In this document: positions 49,054-57,731 of the stretch, one piece after another | Layout of the letters: each line of letters opens with the position of its first letter | How positions within the stretch are numbered: the first letter of the stretch is position 1 | Assembly: GCF_002909445.1 (NCBI RefSeq) | Contig: NZ_PPXC01000002.1 | Location: 326,800-390,799, forward strand | DNA length: 64,000 bases | DNA from: Arthrobacter glacialis | Lineage (GTDB): Bacteria; Actinomycetota; Actinomycetes; Actinomycetales; Micrococcaceae | Direction of reading: 5' to 3' | The notes under the pieces: model-generated | Told to the model about the DNA's origin: nothing | The model's database searches: none | The model's input: only the letters and a program-made list of their open reading frames with translations | Position numbers and translations under genes: made by a program

Positions 49054-50740
49054 ATGAAACGGTCTAACAGCATTGTGGGTGGCGGTGTCTCACGACGCAA
49101 CTTCCTGGGACTCGCCGGCATATCAGTGGCCGCGGTGGCCCTGACGGGCACATTGTCATCATGTAGCAGCAGCAACAAGAGCGGCGGCGGGGCGGAAGCC
49201 TCCAAATCGGTCACACTGCCCACCTACAAGGAATTTACCGGTGTTACCGCGGATCTTCCGGGCAATGCCAAGGGACTCGAAGCGGGCTTCATCAACATGC
49301 CAAAACCGGTGGCCTCCACCACCGCCAAGCCGCTGACCGGCCCGGTCAGTGTCCTCTCTGAAACCTTCGAAGTGATGGCCCCGGCCATGGGAGACAACCC
49401 CTTCTGGCAGCGCCTGAACGAGGCGCTGGGCGGGGAATTCAACATGCAGATCGTCGAAGATGTGGGAGACGGTTACCCGGCCAAGTTCGCCACCATCCTG
49501 GCCAGCGACACCCTGCCCGACCTCATGTGGATCCCGCCGAACCAGGGCATCCCCCAATGTGGGCCCCATGCTCGAGGCCAAATTCCAGGACCTGACCCCC
49601 TACCTCTCCGGCGACGCCGTGCTTGAGTACCCCAACCTGGCCGCACTCAAGCCGGAATCCTGGCGGACCGCCGTCGTCAATGGCAAGATCTGGGGTGCCC
49701 CCATCCCCAGCACACCCTTTGGCCAGGTCATGGTGGGCAGCCACGCCACCTGGGAAAAGGTGGGCGGCCTGAACGCCACGGACGCCGAGGAATTCTTTGA
49801 CAAGCTCAAACAACTCAGCGACCCGGGCAAGAAGCAGTACGCCCTGGAGCCGGCCTATGTGAACGTTCTGCACATGATCACCGAATGGTTGGGTGCCCCG
49901 AACAGCTGGGCCGTCAACGAGGACCGAACACTGACCCACCTCTACGAGACGGATCAGTACACGGCCGGTCTGGAATACGCCGCCAAATTGTTCGCAGCGG
50001 GTGTTTTCTACCCGGATGTGAACGTCACCAACATCAAGGCCAAGATCGCCAACGGTTCCATCGGAGCAATGGTCACTTCCGGCCCGCGTGACGTTGGAAC
50101 CTTCCGTGCCCTTGACCCGAACCTTGAGATCGACATCCTGGTTCCCTTCAGCTTTGATGGCACCATCACGCCTACCTACGACATGGGTTATGGCACGGTG
50201 GGGTTCACCGCGTTCAAGAAGACTGATGAGAAGCGCATCAAGGAACAGCTGGCGCTGGTCAACTGGCTCTCGGCGCCGTTTGGCACCACGGAGTACCTGC
50301 AAAAGAACTTTGGTACAGAAGGCAAGGACTTCACCTTCGACGCCGACGGGAACCCGATCCTGACCGAAGAAGGCCTCAAGAACGTCCCCGGTGTGCAGAG
50401 CGCCCTGAACATCATGTCCGCCCCGGAGCGGGTGAACTTCAACCCCGGCTTCCCGCGGGACACGAAGTACACCCATGAGACGGAGATCAAGCTGCTCGAA
50501 TTTGCTTGGCGAAACCCCACTAACGGTACGTTCTCTGATACAAATGCAAAGGTGGGGCCAAAAATCACCAAGATCGTGCGCGACAAGACCATCGACATCA
50601 TCACCGGCCGCGCCAAGGTTTCCGAGCATGCTGACGTGTTGAAGCGTTGGAAGGCAGAGGGCGGCGACAAGATGCGTGAAGAGTACCAAGCGCAGCTGGA
50701 CCCGCAGGCCCCGGTCTTCAAGCTGCAGCCCATCAAGTAA
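49054..50740 (+). pseudogene. Sugar-binding lipoprotein (LplA/YtcQ type), frameshifted
   Basis: An extracellular solute-binding protein of the long type (about 560 residues if repaired). It has a twin-arginine-like signal (SRRNFLGLAG) and lipobox (TLSSCSS). Reading breaks at 49551-49555, where five C's stand. With four C's the frame continues as IPNVGPMLEAKFQDL through to the end at 50740. With five, the first frame stops at 49626. All other codons look conserved, so a sequencing error or a very recent mutation is likely. It belongs with the two upstream permeases; LacI and MocA-type genes follow. Confidence 0.88.
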
Positions 50741-50840
50741 CCAGCACGCCAGATAACCCGTGGGTTGCCGGTACGCCGCCGCGGCGTGCCGGCAACCCAC
50801 ACCATCCACAGTTCCAACCGGCAGCAAGGAGGCAGATGAG

Positions 50841-51839
50841 ATGATGCGGCCCACCATTAAGACAGTGGCTGCGGAGGCAGGTGTCTCCACAGCGACGGTT
50901 TCCTACGTCCTGGCCGGACGCACCAAGGGAAACGGTTCCGGGATTTCACCGGCAACCGCCCAGCGCGTCCACGCTGCGGCAAGCAGGCTGGGTTACCGGC
51001 CCAACCAGGCGGCCCGGACCATCCGGACTGGCAAGTCCAACCTGATGATGCTCTCTTTGACCATGCTTTCGGACCCTTGGTCTTTGTCGGTCAGCAAAGC
51101 TGTTGGTGCAGCGGTTGCCCCCGCCGGCATCACCCCCATGATTCTCGCCGACACGGATTGGCGCACGGCCATCAAACGCCAAGGCGCCGACGTCATCTTC
51201 ATCGATGCTGCGGAACGCCCGGGCGACGCCGAGCTCCTCGCCGAATTGGCGCTGAGCAACAACTTGGTGGTCTTCAGCGAAACCTTGGAACCGCAGGGCT
51301 TCGATGTGATCCGGTCCTTGGCCGGAGACTCCATGGACCATGCCATGGACCACCTGACAGCCAGTCACACCAAGGTGGCGGCACTGACCACCTCCGGCAG
51401 CCTGACCGCTTCCGGCCCCACGAGGTACCGGGCCTACGTGGCCGGACTTGAGCGGGCCGGCATTGAATTCCGGCAGGACTATGTGGCCACCTTCGAGAAG
51501 GACGAGGTGAGTGCCTACCAGGCGGCCGTCGCCCTGCTGCAGGTGCCCGACCCGCCCACTGCCATCTTCGCCACCTCCGACTTCGCGGCGATCGCAGCCG
51601 TTCATGCCGCCGAGCGGCTCAGGTTGGCGGTGCCCGATGATGTGGTGGTGATGGGTATTGGCAACACCATGGCCGGCGAGGTCATGACGCCTTCGCTGAC
51701 CACCATTGGCCCCACCGATTTTTACGCCGGCCTGGCAGATTTCCTGGTGGAACGGGCTCAGGACCCCACCAAACCGCATCAGGTCCTGGAATTTCCTTGG
51801 CGACTTTTTGTGCGCGATTCCGCCCCGGGCGCCCCCTAA
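50841..51839 (+). CDS. LacI-family transcriptional regulator
   Basis: A 332-residue regulator. The N-terminal HTH IKTVAAEAGVSTATVSYVLA and hinge (RLGYRPNQAARTIRTG) precede a periplasmic-binding-protein-like sensor domain (ADTDWRTAIKRQGADVIFID, PTAIFATSDFAAIAAVHAA). It probably binds the CG-centred dyad at 46877-46896 and controls the transporter operon in which it lies. AAGGAGG is 8 bases before the ATG. An ATG-like start farther upstream in frame is not needed. Confidence 0.93.
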   Translation: MMRPTIKTVAAEAGVSTATVSYVLAGRTKGNGSGISPATAQRVHAAASRLGYRPNQAARTIRTGKSNLMMLSLTMLSDPWSLSVSKAVGAAVAPAGITPMILADTDWRTAIKRQGADVIFIDAAERPGDAELLAELALSNNLVVFSETLEPQGFDVIRSLAGDSMDHAMDHLTASHTKVAALTTSGSLTASGPTRYRAYVAGLERAGIEFRQDYVATFEKDEVSAYQAAVALLQVPDPPTAIFATSDFAAIAAVHAAERLRLAVPDDVVVMGIGNTMAGEVMTPSLTTIGPTDFYAGLADFLVERAQDPTKPHQVLEFPWRLFVRDSAPGAP

Positions 51840-51876
51840 TTTTCGATTTTTTGATGAACAAGAGAGAAGTTGTGTT

Positions 51877-53094
51877 GTGACAGATTTGGTTCAGGCCGTG
51901 CCAGACAATGAGCAGGCCGTGCGGGATATGCGTATTGGGATTGTTGGTTTTGGGTTGCGGGCGTCGCTGTGGAAGCAGGTGCACAAGCCGGGTCAGGGTT
52001 CTGCTGTGGTGATGGTGTGTGATGTTTCCGAGCGGGGGCGTGCCGATGCTGCGGCGAAGATTCCCGGCGCAGTCATCACCTCCGATTTGAACGAGTTGTT
52101 GGCGGCCGGGCTGGACGCTGTGTTGGTGCTGACGCCCGACAACCGTCACGCCGAGGTGGCCGTGCAGACGCTCAAGGCTGGCATCCCCACCTTCTGTGAG
52201 AAGCCTCTGGATGTGACATTGGAGGCAGCCGACGCGATTTTGAGTACAGCGTTTGAGACCGGCACCCGGCTCTATGTGGGCCACAATATGCGCCACATGC
52301 CGGTGGTGGTTCAGATGCGTGAGTTGATCCAGTCGGGCACCATTGGTGAGGTGAAGGCTGTGTGGTGCCGCCATTTTGTGGGTAACGGTGGCGACTACTA
52401 CTTCAAGGATTGGCATGCCGAGCGTGCCAACACCACGTCCCTTTTGCTGCAAAAGGGTGCCCATGACATTGATGTGATCCACTGGTTGGCCGGTGGTTAC
52501 ACCAAGCGGGTCTCCGCGATTGGGGACTTGGCGGTGTATGGCGATGTCACCTCGCGCAGGGACAACACGGATCGGCGCATGGGGGACTGGTTCTCACTGG
52601 AGAATTGGCCGCCCGCCGAGCAGACGGACCTGAACCCAATCATCGACGTCGAGGACATCTCCATGATGCAGATGGTGCTGGACAACGGCGCCCTGGCCTC
52701 CTACCAGCAGTGCCATTTCACCCCGGATTACTGGCGCAACTACACGGTCATTGGCACCAAGGGCAGGATTGAGAACTTTGGCGACGGCCCCGGGGACGTT
52801 ATTAAGGTTTGGAACACGCGCAGCCAGAACGGCTATGTGGCCCCGGACATGGAGGTTGAGATCCGTGACGGCGACGGCGGACATGGCGGCGCTGATCCCT
52901 TGCTGATTGCGGAGTTCCTGCGCTTTGCCCGCGACGGCGGCGCCACCGAGACCTCTCCGATCGCGGCCCGCGCCTCGGTTGCTGCCGGTGTTCTGGCCAC
53001 CCAGTCGTTGCGCTCCGACGGCGGCGCCCTGACAGTGCCCGAACTCCCGGCCGAGCTCGTGGCGTACTTCAACGCCGGCCAGCCGGCCCGCTAA
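51877..53094 (+). CDS. Gfo/Idh/MocA-family oxidoreductase
   Basis: A 405-residue NAD(P)-dependent sugar dehydrogenase-like protein. The Rossmann motif MRIGIVGFGLRASLW is followed by VLVLTPDNRHAEVAVQTLKAG, the family signature FCEKPLD and, in the C-terminal domain, KGAHDIDVIHWLAGG. It would oxidise, epimerise or otherwise process a sugar or glycoside delivered by the transporter upstream. The GTG start has AGAGAGAAG upstream; the ATG at 51928 would give a start right at the Rossmann fold. It has the last place in the operon, before a large palindrome. Confidence 0.9.
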   Translation: MTDLVQAVPDNEQAVRDMRIGIVGFGLRASLWKQVHKPGQGSAVVMVCDVSERGRADAAAKIPGAVITSDLNELLAAGLDAVLVLTPDNRHAEVAVQTLKAGIPTFCEKPLDVTLEAADAILSTAFETGTRLYVGHNMRHMPVVVQMRELIQSGTIGEVKAVWCRHFVGNGGDYYFKDWHAERANTTSLLLQKGAHDIDVIHWLAGGYTKRVSAIGDLAVYGDVTSRRDNTDRRMGDWFSLENWPPAEQTDLNPIIDVEDISMMQMVLDNGALASYQQCHFTPDYWRNYTVIGTKGRIENFGDGPGDVIKVWNTRSQNGYVAPDMEVEIRDGDGGHGGADPLLIAEFLRFARDGGATETSPIAARASVAAGVLATQSLRSDGGALTVPELPAELVAYFNAGQPAR

Positions 53095-53128
53095 CTCAAC
53101 GCCCGCTCACATCCGGGCTACTTGCGCC

Positions 53129-53194
53129 GAGGGCGTGCCAAACTGGCCACGGCGTATGAAATTTCATGCGCCGCGGCCAGTTTGGCACGCCCTC
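53129..53194. repeat. 66-bp near-perfect palindrome (family D)
   Basis: The outer 20 bases, GAGGGCGTGCCAAACTGGCC, are matched exactly by their complement at 53175-53194. The inner bases continue the symmetry with two mismatches down to a GAAATTTC centre, so about 31 of 33 base pairs form. It lies between convergent genes (the MocA-type gene and the LysR gene). No T-run follows. Confidence 0.93.
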
Positions 53195-53235
53195 ACTGCG
53201 TTGGAGGGTGGTACCGGCGATTGAGCCTGTCGAAA

Positions 53236-54243
53236 TTAGTCGCCGGTCAGCTCCGCCATGACTTCCGCCAACGCTTTGGCCACCATCATGACGGATTCGC
53301 GTTTCAGGTTTTCCGGGCGCACCAGCAAATCGATGCGCCGCTTGGTGTTGATCCCGGCCAGTGGGCGCAGGGCGACGCCGGAATTCAGGGCCGGGCTTGA
53401 GGTGTACCGGGGGAGCAGGCCAATCACATCGCCCGTGGACACGAGTGCCGCAACCGTCGAGTAGTCGTTGATCCTGTGCACCACATTCACGGGCATGCTC
53501 GCCATGGCACCCACCGCCACCAGCACATCCGCGGGGGAGTACCCGCTGCGGCTGGTGACCCAGGGATAGTTGACCACATCCGCCGGGGTCAGGGTTTCCT
53601 TCCCCGCCAAGGGGTGGTCAATCGCCAGGGCCACGTCCAGGGGTTCATGGGCCAGCGGGATGACCTTGATCTGCTGCTCGGGCCAGGGCGGGCTGTGGTC
53701 CATCCGGTGTGCAAGAACTAGGTCATACTTCGCGCACAGCGCCGGGAAGTCGTGCTGGGCCACGTCTTCATCGCTCAACCTGACCCGCGGCGCACCGCAC
53801 CCCGGCAGTCCCGCCGGGGTGCCGCCGTCGTCCGCGGCATCGGTACTGCCATCCGTACGGCCGCCATCCGTCCCCGCGCCGGAAGAGGGCGCCCGCATCT
53901 GGGCCAGCCGGCTGACCAGCGGTGCGAACAACGCCTGCCCGGCGGAGTGGAAGCCGGAGATGGACACCGAACCGTGGCGGTCGCTCTGGTACGCCCCGAT
54001 CGCCGCGTGCGCCTTGGCCATCGCGTTGATGACATCGGCGCCGGCATCCGCCAGCACCTGGCCGGCCTCGGTGAGGACCAGGTTGCGCCCGTCCTTGCGC
54101 GTGAGCGGGGTGTCCACTTGACGTTGCAGCAGGGAAATTTGTTGGGATACGGCCGAGGAGGTGACGGACAAGGTCTCGGCCACGGCCTTGACGCTGCCCA
54201 GTTCGCCCAGTTCACGCAGCATTTGAAGTTGATGAAGTTCCAC
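53236..54243 (-). CDS. LysR-family transcriptional regulator with internal low-complexity insert
   Basis: A 335-residue LysR regulator. The HTH is in residues 1-60 (LGELGSVKAVAETLSVTSSAVSQQISLLQ is the region; VTSSAVSQQISLLQRQ is the recognition part). The effector domain is interrupted at about 118-151 by a Gly/Asp/Thr/Ala-rich stretch (GTDGGRTDGSTDAADDGG) that ordinary LysR proteins lack. It is divergent from tdh-kbl and is probably their regulator. The GTG start at 54243 gives the standard family N-terminus. Confidence 0.9.
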   Translation of the reverse strand: MELHQLQMLRELGELGSVKAVAETLSVTSSAVSQQISLLQRQVDTPLTRKDGRNLVLTEAGQVLADAGADVINAMAKAHAAIGAYQSDRHGSVSISGFHSAGQALFAPLVSRLAQMRAPSSGAGTDGGRTDGSTDAADDGGTPAGLPGCGAPRVRLSDEDVAQHDFPALCAKYDLVLAHRMDHSPPWPEQQIKVIPLAHEPLDVALAIDHPLAGKETLTPADVVNYPWVTSRSGYSPADVLVAVGAMASMPVNVVHRINDYSTVAALVSTGDVIGLLPRYTSSPALNSGVALRPLAGINTKRRIDLLVRPENLKRESVMMVAKALAEVMAELTGD

Positions 54244-54258
54244 GCCACCACACTACCA

Positions 54259-54306
54259 TTTAGCAAATACTTAATCGTCAGTGGAGAAATTATCGATTGT
54301 GCTAAA
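54259..54306. promoter_or_regulatory. Dyad in the LysR/tdh divergent promoter region
   Basis: TTTAGCA at 54259-54265 and TGCTAAA at 54300-54306 are inverted copies, with inner AATCG/CGATT half-sites. The arrangement of interrupted half-sites between a LysR gene and its divergent target is typical of LysR binding sites. The right half overlaps TAAACGGTTT, which also resembles a LacI-type core. Confidence 0.45.
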
Positions 54307-54358
54307 CGGTTTTGGCGGCTGTAATGGAAAGCACACCACCACCAAAGGATTGCCCGCC

Positions 54359-55408
54359 ATGAAAGCACTGTACAAGTCCGGAGCACACGCCGGGTTCGAA
54401 CTCGTTGAACGCCCCGAACCCGAAACCGGTCTGCGGGACGTCAAAATCAAGGTTGCCACCACTGGCCTGTGCGGCACCGACCTGCACATCCTGGCCTGGG
54501 ACGCCTGGGCTGCGGCCACCATCAACGCCCCCCTCATCGCGGGCCACGAGTTCTACGGTGAAGTGGTGGAAGTGGGTGCCGAGGTCAATGACGTCAAGGT
54601 GGGGGACAAGGTCTCCGGCGAAGGCCACGTGGTGTGCGGCATGTGCCGCAACTGCCGCGCGGGACGGCGCCACATGTGCATCAACACCATCTCCGTGGGC
54701 GTGCAGCGCGACGGCGCGTTTGCCGAGTACGTGGTCATCCCCGAATCCAACGTCTGGGTCCACCACGACCCCTCCATCACCCCCGAACTGGGCGCCATCT
54801 TTGACCCGCTGGGCAACGCCGTCCACACCGCGCTGAGCTTCGGCCTGGTCGGCGAGGACGTGCTCATCACGGGTGCCGGACCCATCGGCCTGATGGCCAT
54901 CGCCGTCGCCCGCCACGCCGGTGCCCGCAAAATCGCCATCACAGACGTCTCCGAACCGCGCCTGGCCATGGCCGCCGCCATGGGTGCCGACCTGGCCGTC
55001 AACGTCGCCACCACCCGACTGAAGGAAGCGCAGCTGCAATTGGGCATGCGTGAAGGCTTCGACATCGGCCTGGAAATGTCCGGCCACCCCACGGCCCTGC
55101 CGGAGATGATCGACAACATGAACCACGGCGGCCGCATCGCCATGCTGGGCCTGCCGAGCTCAGCCATCGACATCAACTGGGGCAAGGTTGTCACCCACAT
55201 GCTCACCCTCAAGGGCATCTACGGGCGCGAAATGTTTGAGACCTGGTACGCCATGAGCGCCATGCTCTCCTCCAACCCCGTGCTGCGCAAAGCCGTCGCC
55301 GGTGTTGTCACAGACGTCCTGCCCGCCACAGAATGGGAGCAGGCCTTCGAAATCGCCAAGTCCGGCCGCGGCGGCAAAGTTGTCCTTGACTGGTCAGTCT
55401 TCTCCTAG
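54359..55408 (+). CDS. tdh: L-threonine 3-dehydrogenase
   Basis: A 349-residue zinc-dependent medium-chain dehydrogenase that oxidises threonine to 2-amino-3-ketobutyrate. Zinc and substrate motifs are [22 protein letters not shown] and the structural cluster [15 protein letters not shown]; the NAD motif is [11 protein letters not shown]. The pairing with kbl downstream strongly supports threonine rather than another polyol. AAAGGA precedes the ATG. The gene is divergent from a LysR regulator. Confidence 0.96.
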   Translation: MKALYKSGAHAGFELVERPEPETGLRDVKIKVATTGLCGTDLHILAWDAWAAATINAPLIAGHEFYGEVVEVGAEVNDVKVGDKVSGEGHVVCGMCRNCRAGRRHMCINTISVGVQRDGAFAEYVVIPESNVWVHHDPSITPELGAIFDPLGNAVHTALSFGLVGEDVLITGAGPIGLMAIAVARHAGARKIAITDVSEPRLAMAAAMGADLAVNVATTRLKEAQLQLGMREGFDIGLEMSGHPTALPEMIDNMNHGGRIAMLGLPSSAIDINWGKVVTHMLTLKGIYGREMFETWYAMSAMLSSNPVLRKAVAGVVTDVLPATEWEQAFEIAKSGRGGKVVLDWSVFS

Positions 55409-55490
55409 CACCTCCATCTTTCCCAGCACGACGCCGGGAGCCAACCTTCCGCCGTCGTCCGCACCTTCCCCCACGTACCCAAGGAGTCCC

Positions 55491-56699
55491 ATGTACACCG
55501 CCATGAAAGATGCGCTCACCGCCGAGCTGGCAGAGATCCGCACCGCCGGCCTGTTCAAGACCGAACGCCAAATCACCTCCGCCCAGTCCAGCCACGTGCA
55601 GGCCGGCCCGCTCGACGGCGCCACAGCCCCCGTGCTGAACTTCTGCGCCAACAACTACCTTGGCCTGGCCGACCACCCCGCCATTATCGACGCCGCCAAG
55701 ACAGCCATGGACGAGCGCGGCTTCGGCATGGCCAGCGTCCGCTTCATCTGCGGCACCCAGGACCTGCACCTGCAGCTGGAATCGGCAGTCTCCGCATTCC
55801 TGGGCACCGAGGACACCATCCTCTTCTCGTCCTGCTTTGACGCCAACGGTGGCGTGTTCGAGTCCCTGTTCGGGGCCCAGGATGCCATCATCTCCGACTC
55901 CCTGAACCACGCCTCCATCATTGACGGCATCCGCCTGTCCAAGGCCGCCCGCTTCCGCTACGCCAACCAGGACATGGCGGACTTGGAAACCCAGCTGCAG
56001 GCAGCGGCTGCCATGAATGATGGCGCAGGTGCCCGCCGCACCATCATCGTCACCGACGGCGTCTTCTCCATGGACGGTTTCCTGGCCCCGCTGGAAGCCA
56101 TCTGCGATCTGGCCGACAAGTACGACGCCCTGGTCATGGTCGATGACTCCCACGCCGTGGGCTTCATGGGCGCCACCGGAGCAGGCACCCCCGAGCACGC
56201 AGGAGTTTCGGACCGTGTGGACATTTACACCGGCACCTTCGGCAAGGCACTGGGCGGGGCATCCGGCGGCTACGTTGCCGGCCGCGGCGAGATCGTCGCC
56301 ATGCTGCGCCAAAAGGCCCGCCCGTACCTCTTCTCCAACTCGCTGGCACCGGCCATCGTGGCGGCAACCCTGAAGGCACTGGAACTGGTGGCGGGCTCCG
56401 GCGAGCTGCGCACGCGCCTGTTCGAGAATGCCAACTTGTTCCGCAGCCGCATGACCGAGGAAGGCTTCGAACTGCTGCCCGGCGAGCACGCCATTGTCCC
56501 GGTCATGTTTGGTGACGCTGTGGAAGCTGCCCGCGTGGCTGATTCCATGCTGGATCATGGTGTCTTTGTCACGGCGTTCAGCTTCCCGGTTGTTCCGCGC
56601 GGTGCAGCCCGCATCCGCGTGCAGCTCTCGGCAGCCCACAGCGCCGACGACGTCGAAGCCTGCGTCCGCGCGTTCGTCGCCGCCCGCGGGACCAAATAG
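55491..56699 (+). CDS. kbl: Glycine C-acetyltransferase (2-amino-3-ketobutyrate CoA ligase)
   Basis: A 402-residue PLP enzyme of the alpha-oxoamine synthase family. It cleaves 2-amino-3-ketobutyrate with CoA to glycine and acetyl-CoA. Motifs are [37 protein letters not shown] and the PLP lysine Lys252 in [20 protein letters not shown] lies just before the ATG. Together with tdh, 82 bases upstream, it completes threonine degradation to glycine. Confidence 0.97.
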   Translation: MYTAMKDALTAELAEIRTAGLFKTERQITSAQSSHVQAGPLDGATAPVLNFCANNYLGLADHPAIIDAAKTAMDERGFGMASVRFICGTQDLHLQLESAVSAFLGTEDTILFSSCFDANGGVFESLFGAQDAIISDSLNHASIIDGIRLSKAARFRYANQDMADLETQLQAAAAMNDGAGARRTIIVTDGVFSMDGFLAPLEAICDLADKYDALVMVDDSHAVGFMGATGAGTPEHAGVSDRVDIYTGTFGKALGGASGGYVAGRGEIVAMLRQKARPYLFSNSLAPAIVAATLKALELVAGSGELRTRLFENANLFRSRMTEEGFELLPGEHAIVPVMFGDAVEAARVADSMLDHGVFVTAFSFPVVPRGAARIRVQLSAAHSADDVEACVRAFVAARGTK

Positions 56700-56736
56700 G
56701 CGGCAGCGGCTGCAAGCGGGGTCATGGCCGTGAACT

Positions 56737-56808
56737 TATGCGCAGAACCCACGGTGGGTTCTGCGCATAGGTGTTTATGCGCAGAACTCGACCTGGGTTC
56801 CACGCATA
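56737..56808. repeat. Tandem pair of palindromes (family E)
   Basis: The first palindrome (56737-56769) has 15-base perfect arms, TATGCGCAGAACCCA and its complement, with a 3-base loop. The second (56776-56808) begins with the same TATGCGCAGAAC but its right arm (GTTCCACGCATA) has diverged. They lie in the 165-base gap between kbl and the PP2C-like gene. Confidence 0.9.
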
Positions 56809-56864
56809 GGTTCAGGACTCACCGTGCGCAGCGGTAAATTGCGTGCCCATGGCAAGATGAAACC

Positions 56865-57647
56865 ATGACTTTTGCCTGGGACATCCGTGCGCGCGTGCAG
56901 TTTGAGGGCGACGCCCACGTCATTGAGGACAGCTGTGGATTCAATGGCCCCAATGCCTGGATTATTGACGGGGCCACCACCTTGCTGGAACCCCTGGGGC
57001 TGCCGGCGGCCTCGAATCCGCAGTGGCTGGCGCATGAGCTGACCGCCGTGTTGGCCAAGGCGCCCCATGACCGGCACGGGGCGCGGGCACTCATCACGGG
57101 GGCGCTGGCCGCGATCGACGCCACGGCCGCAGCCCTGGTGGGGGACGAGCATGTCAGGTTCCCCAGCGCGGCCCTGTCCGTGGCCCAGCTCAATGACTAC
57201 GGCGTGGAAATCGCGAGCCTGGCTGATTGCACAGTTGTGGTGCGCACGTCCGACGGCGCCACCCACCTGGTGCGGGCCGAGCTCGCCGACGCGGGGATCA
57301 GCGCCGTCGAACCTGTCGAACGGCTGGCACAACTCAAGCTTGATAGGGAGTTGCGCAACACCCCCGGCCGGCTCTGGGTGGCACGGCGCGAGGCCGAAGC
57401 GGCGGACCACGCCCATGTGGTGCAGCTGGGTGCGCCCGAGCTCATGGTGATGGCCACCGACGGAGCCTGGCGCGCCGTCGACCTTGGCCTGGTGGCGGGA
57501 CCTGCGGAATTCCTGGCCCGCACCAGCAACACCGCCGATGCGCTGGGGCTGCTGCATGAGCTGCGCGTTCACCAGGGCCGCATTGGCGAGGTGGCCGACG
57601 ACGCCACCATTCTCGCCCTCGCGCCAAACTCCGCCCCCCGTCTGTGA
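56865..57647 (+). CDS. PP2C-like protein phosphatase domain protein
   Basis: A 260-residue protein with a recognisable but divergent PP2C layout: EDSCGFNG, AWIIDGATTLL, PSAALSVAQL, SLADCTVVVRTSDG, MVMATDGAWRAVDLG and the closing DDATILALAP. The metal-binding Asp residues in IIDG, TDG and DD are kept. No partner kinase is adjacent; it may be a stand-alone phosphatase. The end of the gene, including its stop codon, lies inside an imperfect 89-bp palindrome. Confidence 0.82.
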   Translation: MTFAWDIRARVQFEGDAHVIEDSCGFNGPNAWIIDGATTLLEPLGLPAASNPQWLAHELTAVLAKAPHDRHGARALITGALAAIDATAAALVGDEHVRFPSAALSVAQLNDYGVEIASLADCTVVVRTSDGATHLVRAELADAGISAVEPVERLAQLKLDRELRNTPGRLWVARREAEAADHAHVVQLGAPELMVMATDGAWRAVDLGLVAGPAEFLARTSNTADALGLLHELRVHQGRIGEVADDATILALAPNSAPRL

Positions 57648-57719
57648 CGCAGTCGTTGCTGTAAATCGAGGAAAGTAAGCGCTTTCCAAAGCAACAAGTG
57701 CGTCACAGTTGGGGGACGG
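57631..57719. repeat. Imperfect 89-bp palindrome overlapping a stop codon (family F)
   Basis: Arms of 30 bases (57631-57660 and 57690-57719) match at about 25 positions; the best part is CTGTGACGCA against TGCGTCACAG. The inner loop holds a second small dyad, GGAAAG-6-CTTTCC at 57670-57687. The left arm contains the last codons and stop of the PP2C-like gene. The element spans the whole junction between this gene and the convergent formylglycine-generating enzyme gene. Confidence 0.8.
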
Positions 57720-57731
57720 ACGGGGCAGAAG

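Noticed and set aside
49460-49626. Programmed frameshifting in the binding-protein gene
   Set aside because: There is no slippery heptamer with a following stem and no sense in two products; a C-run length error explains it more simply.
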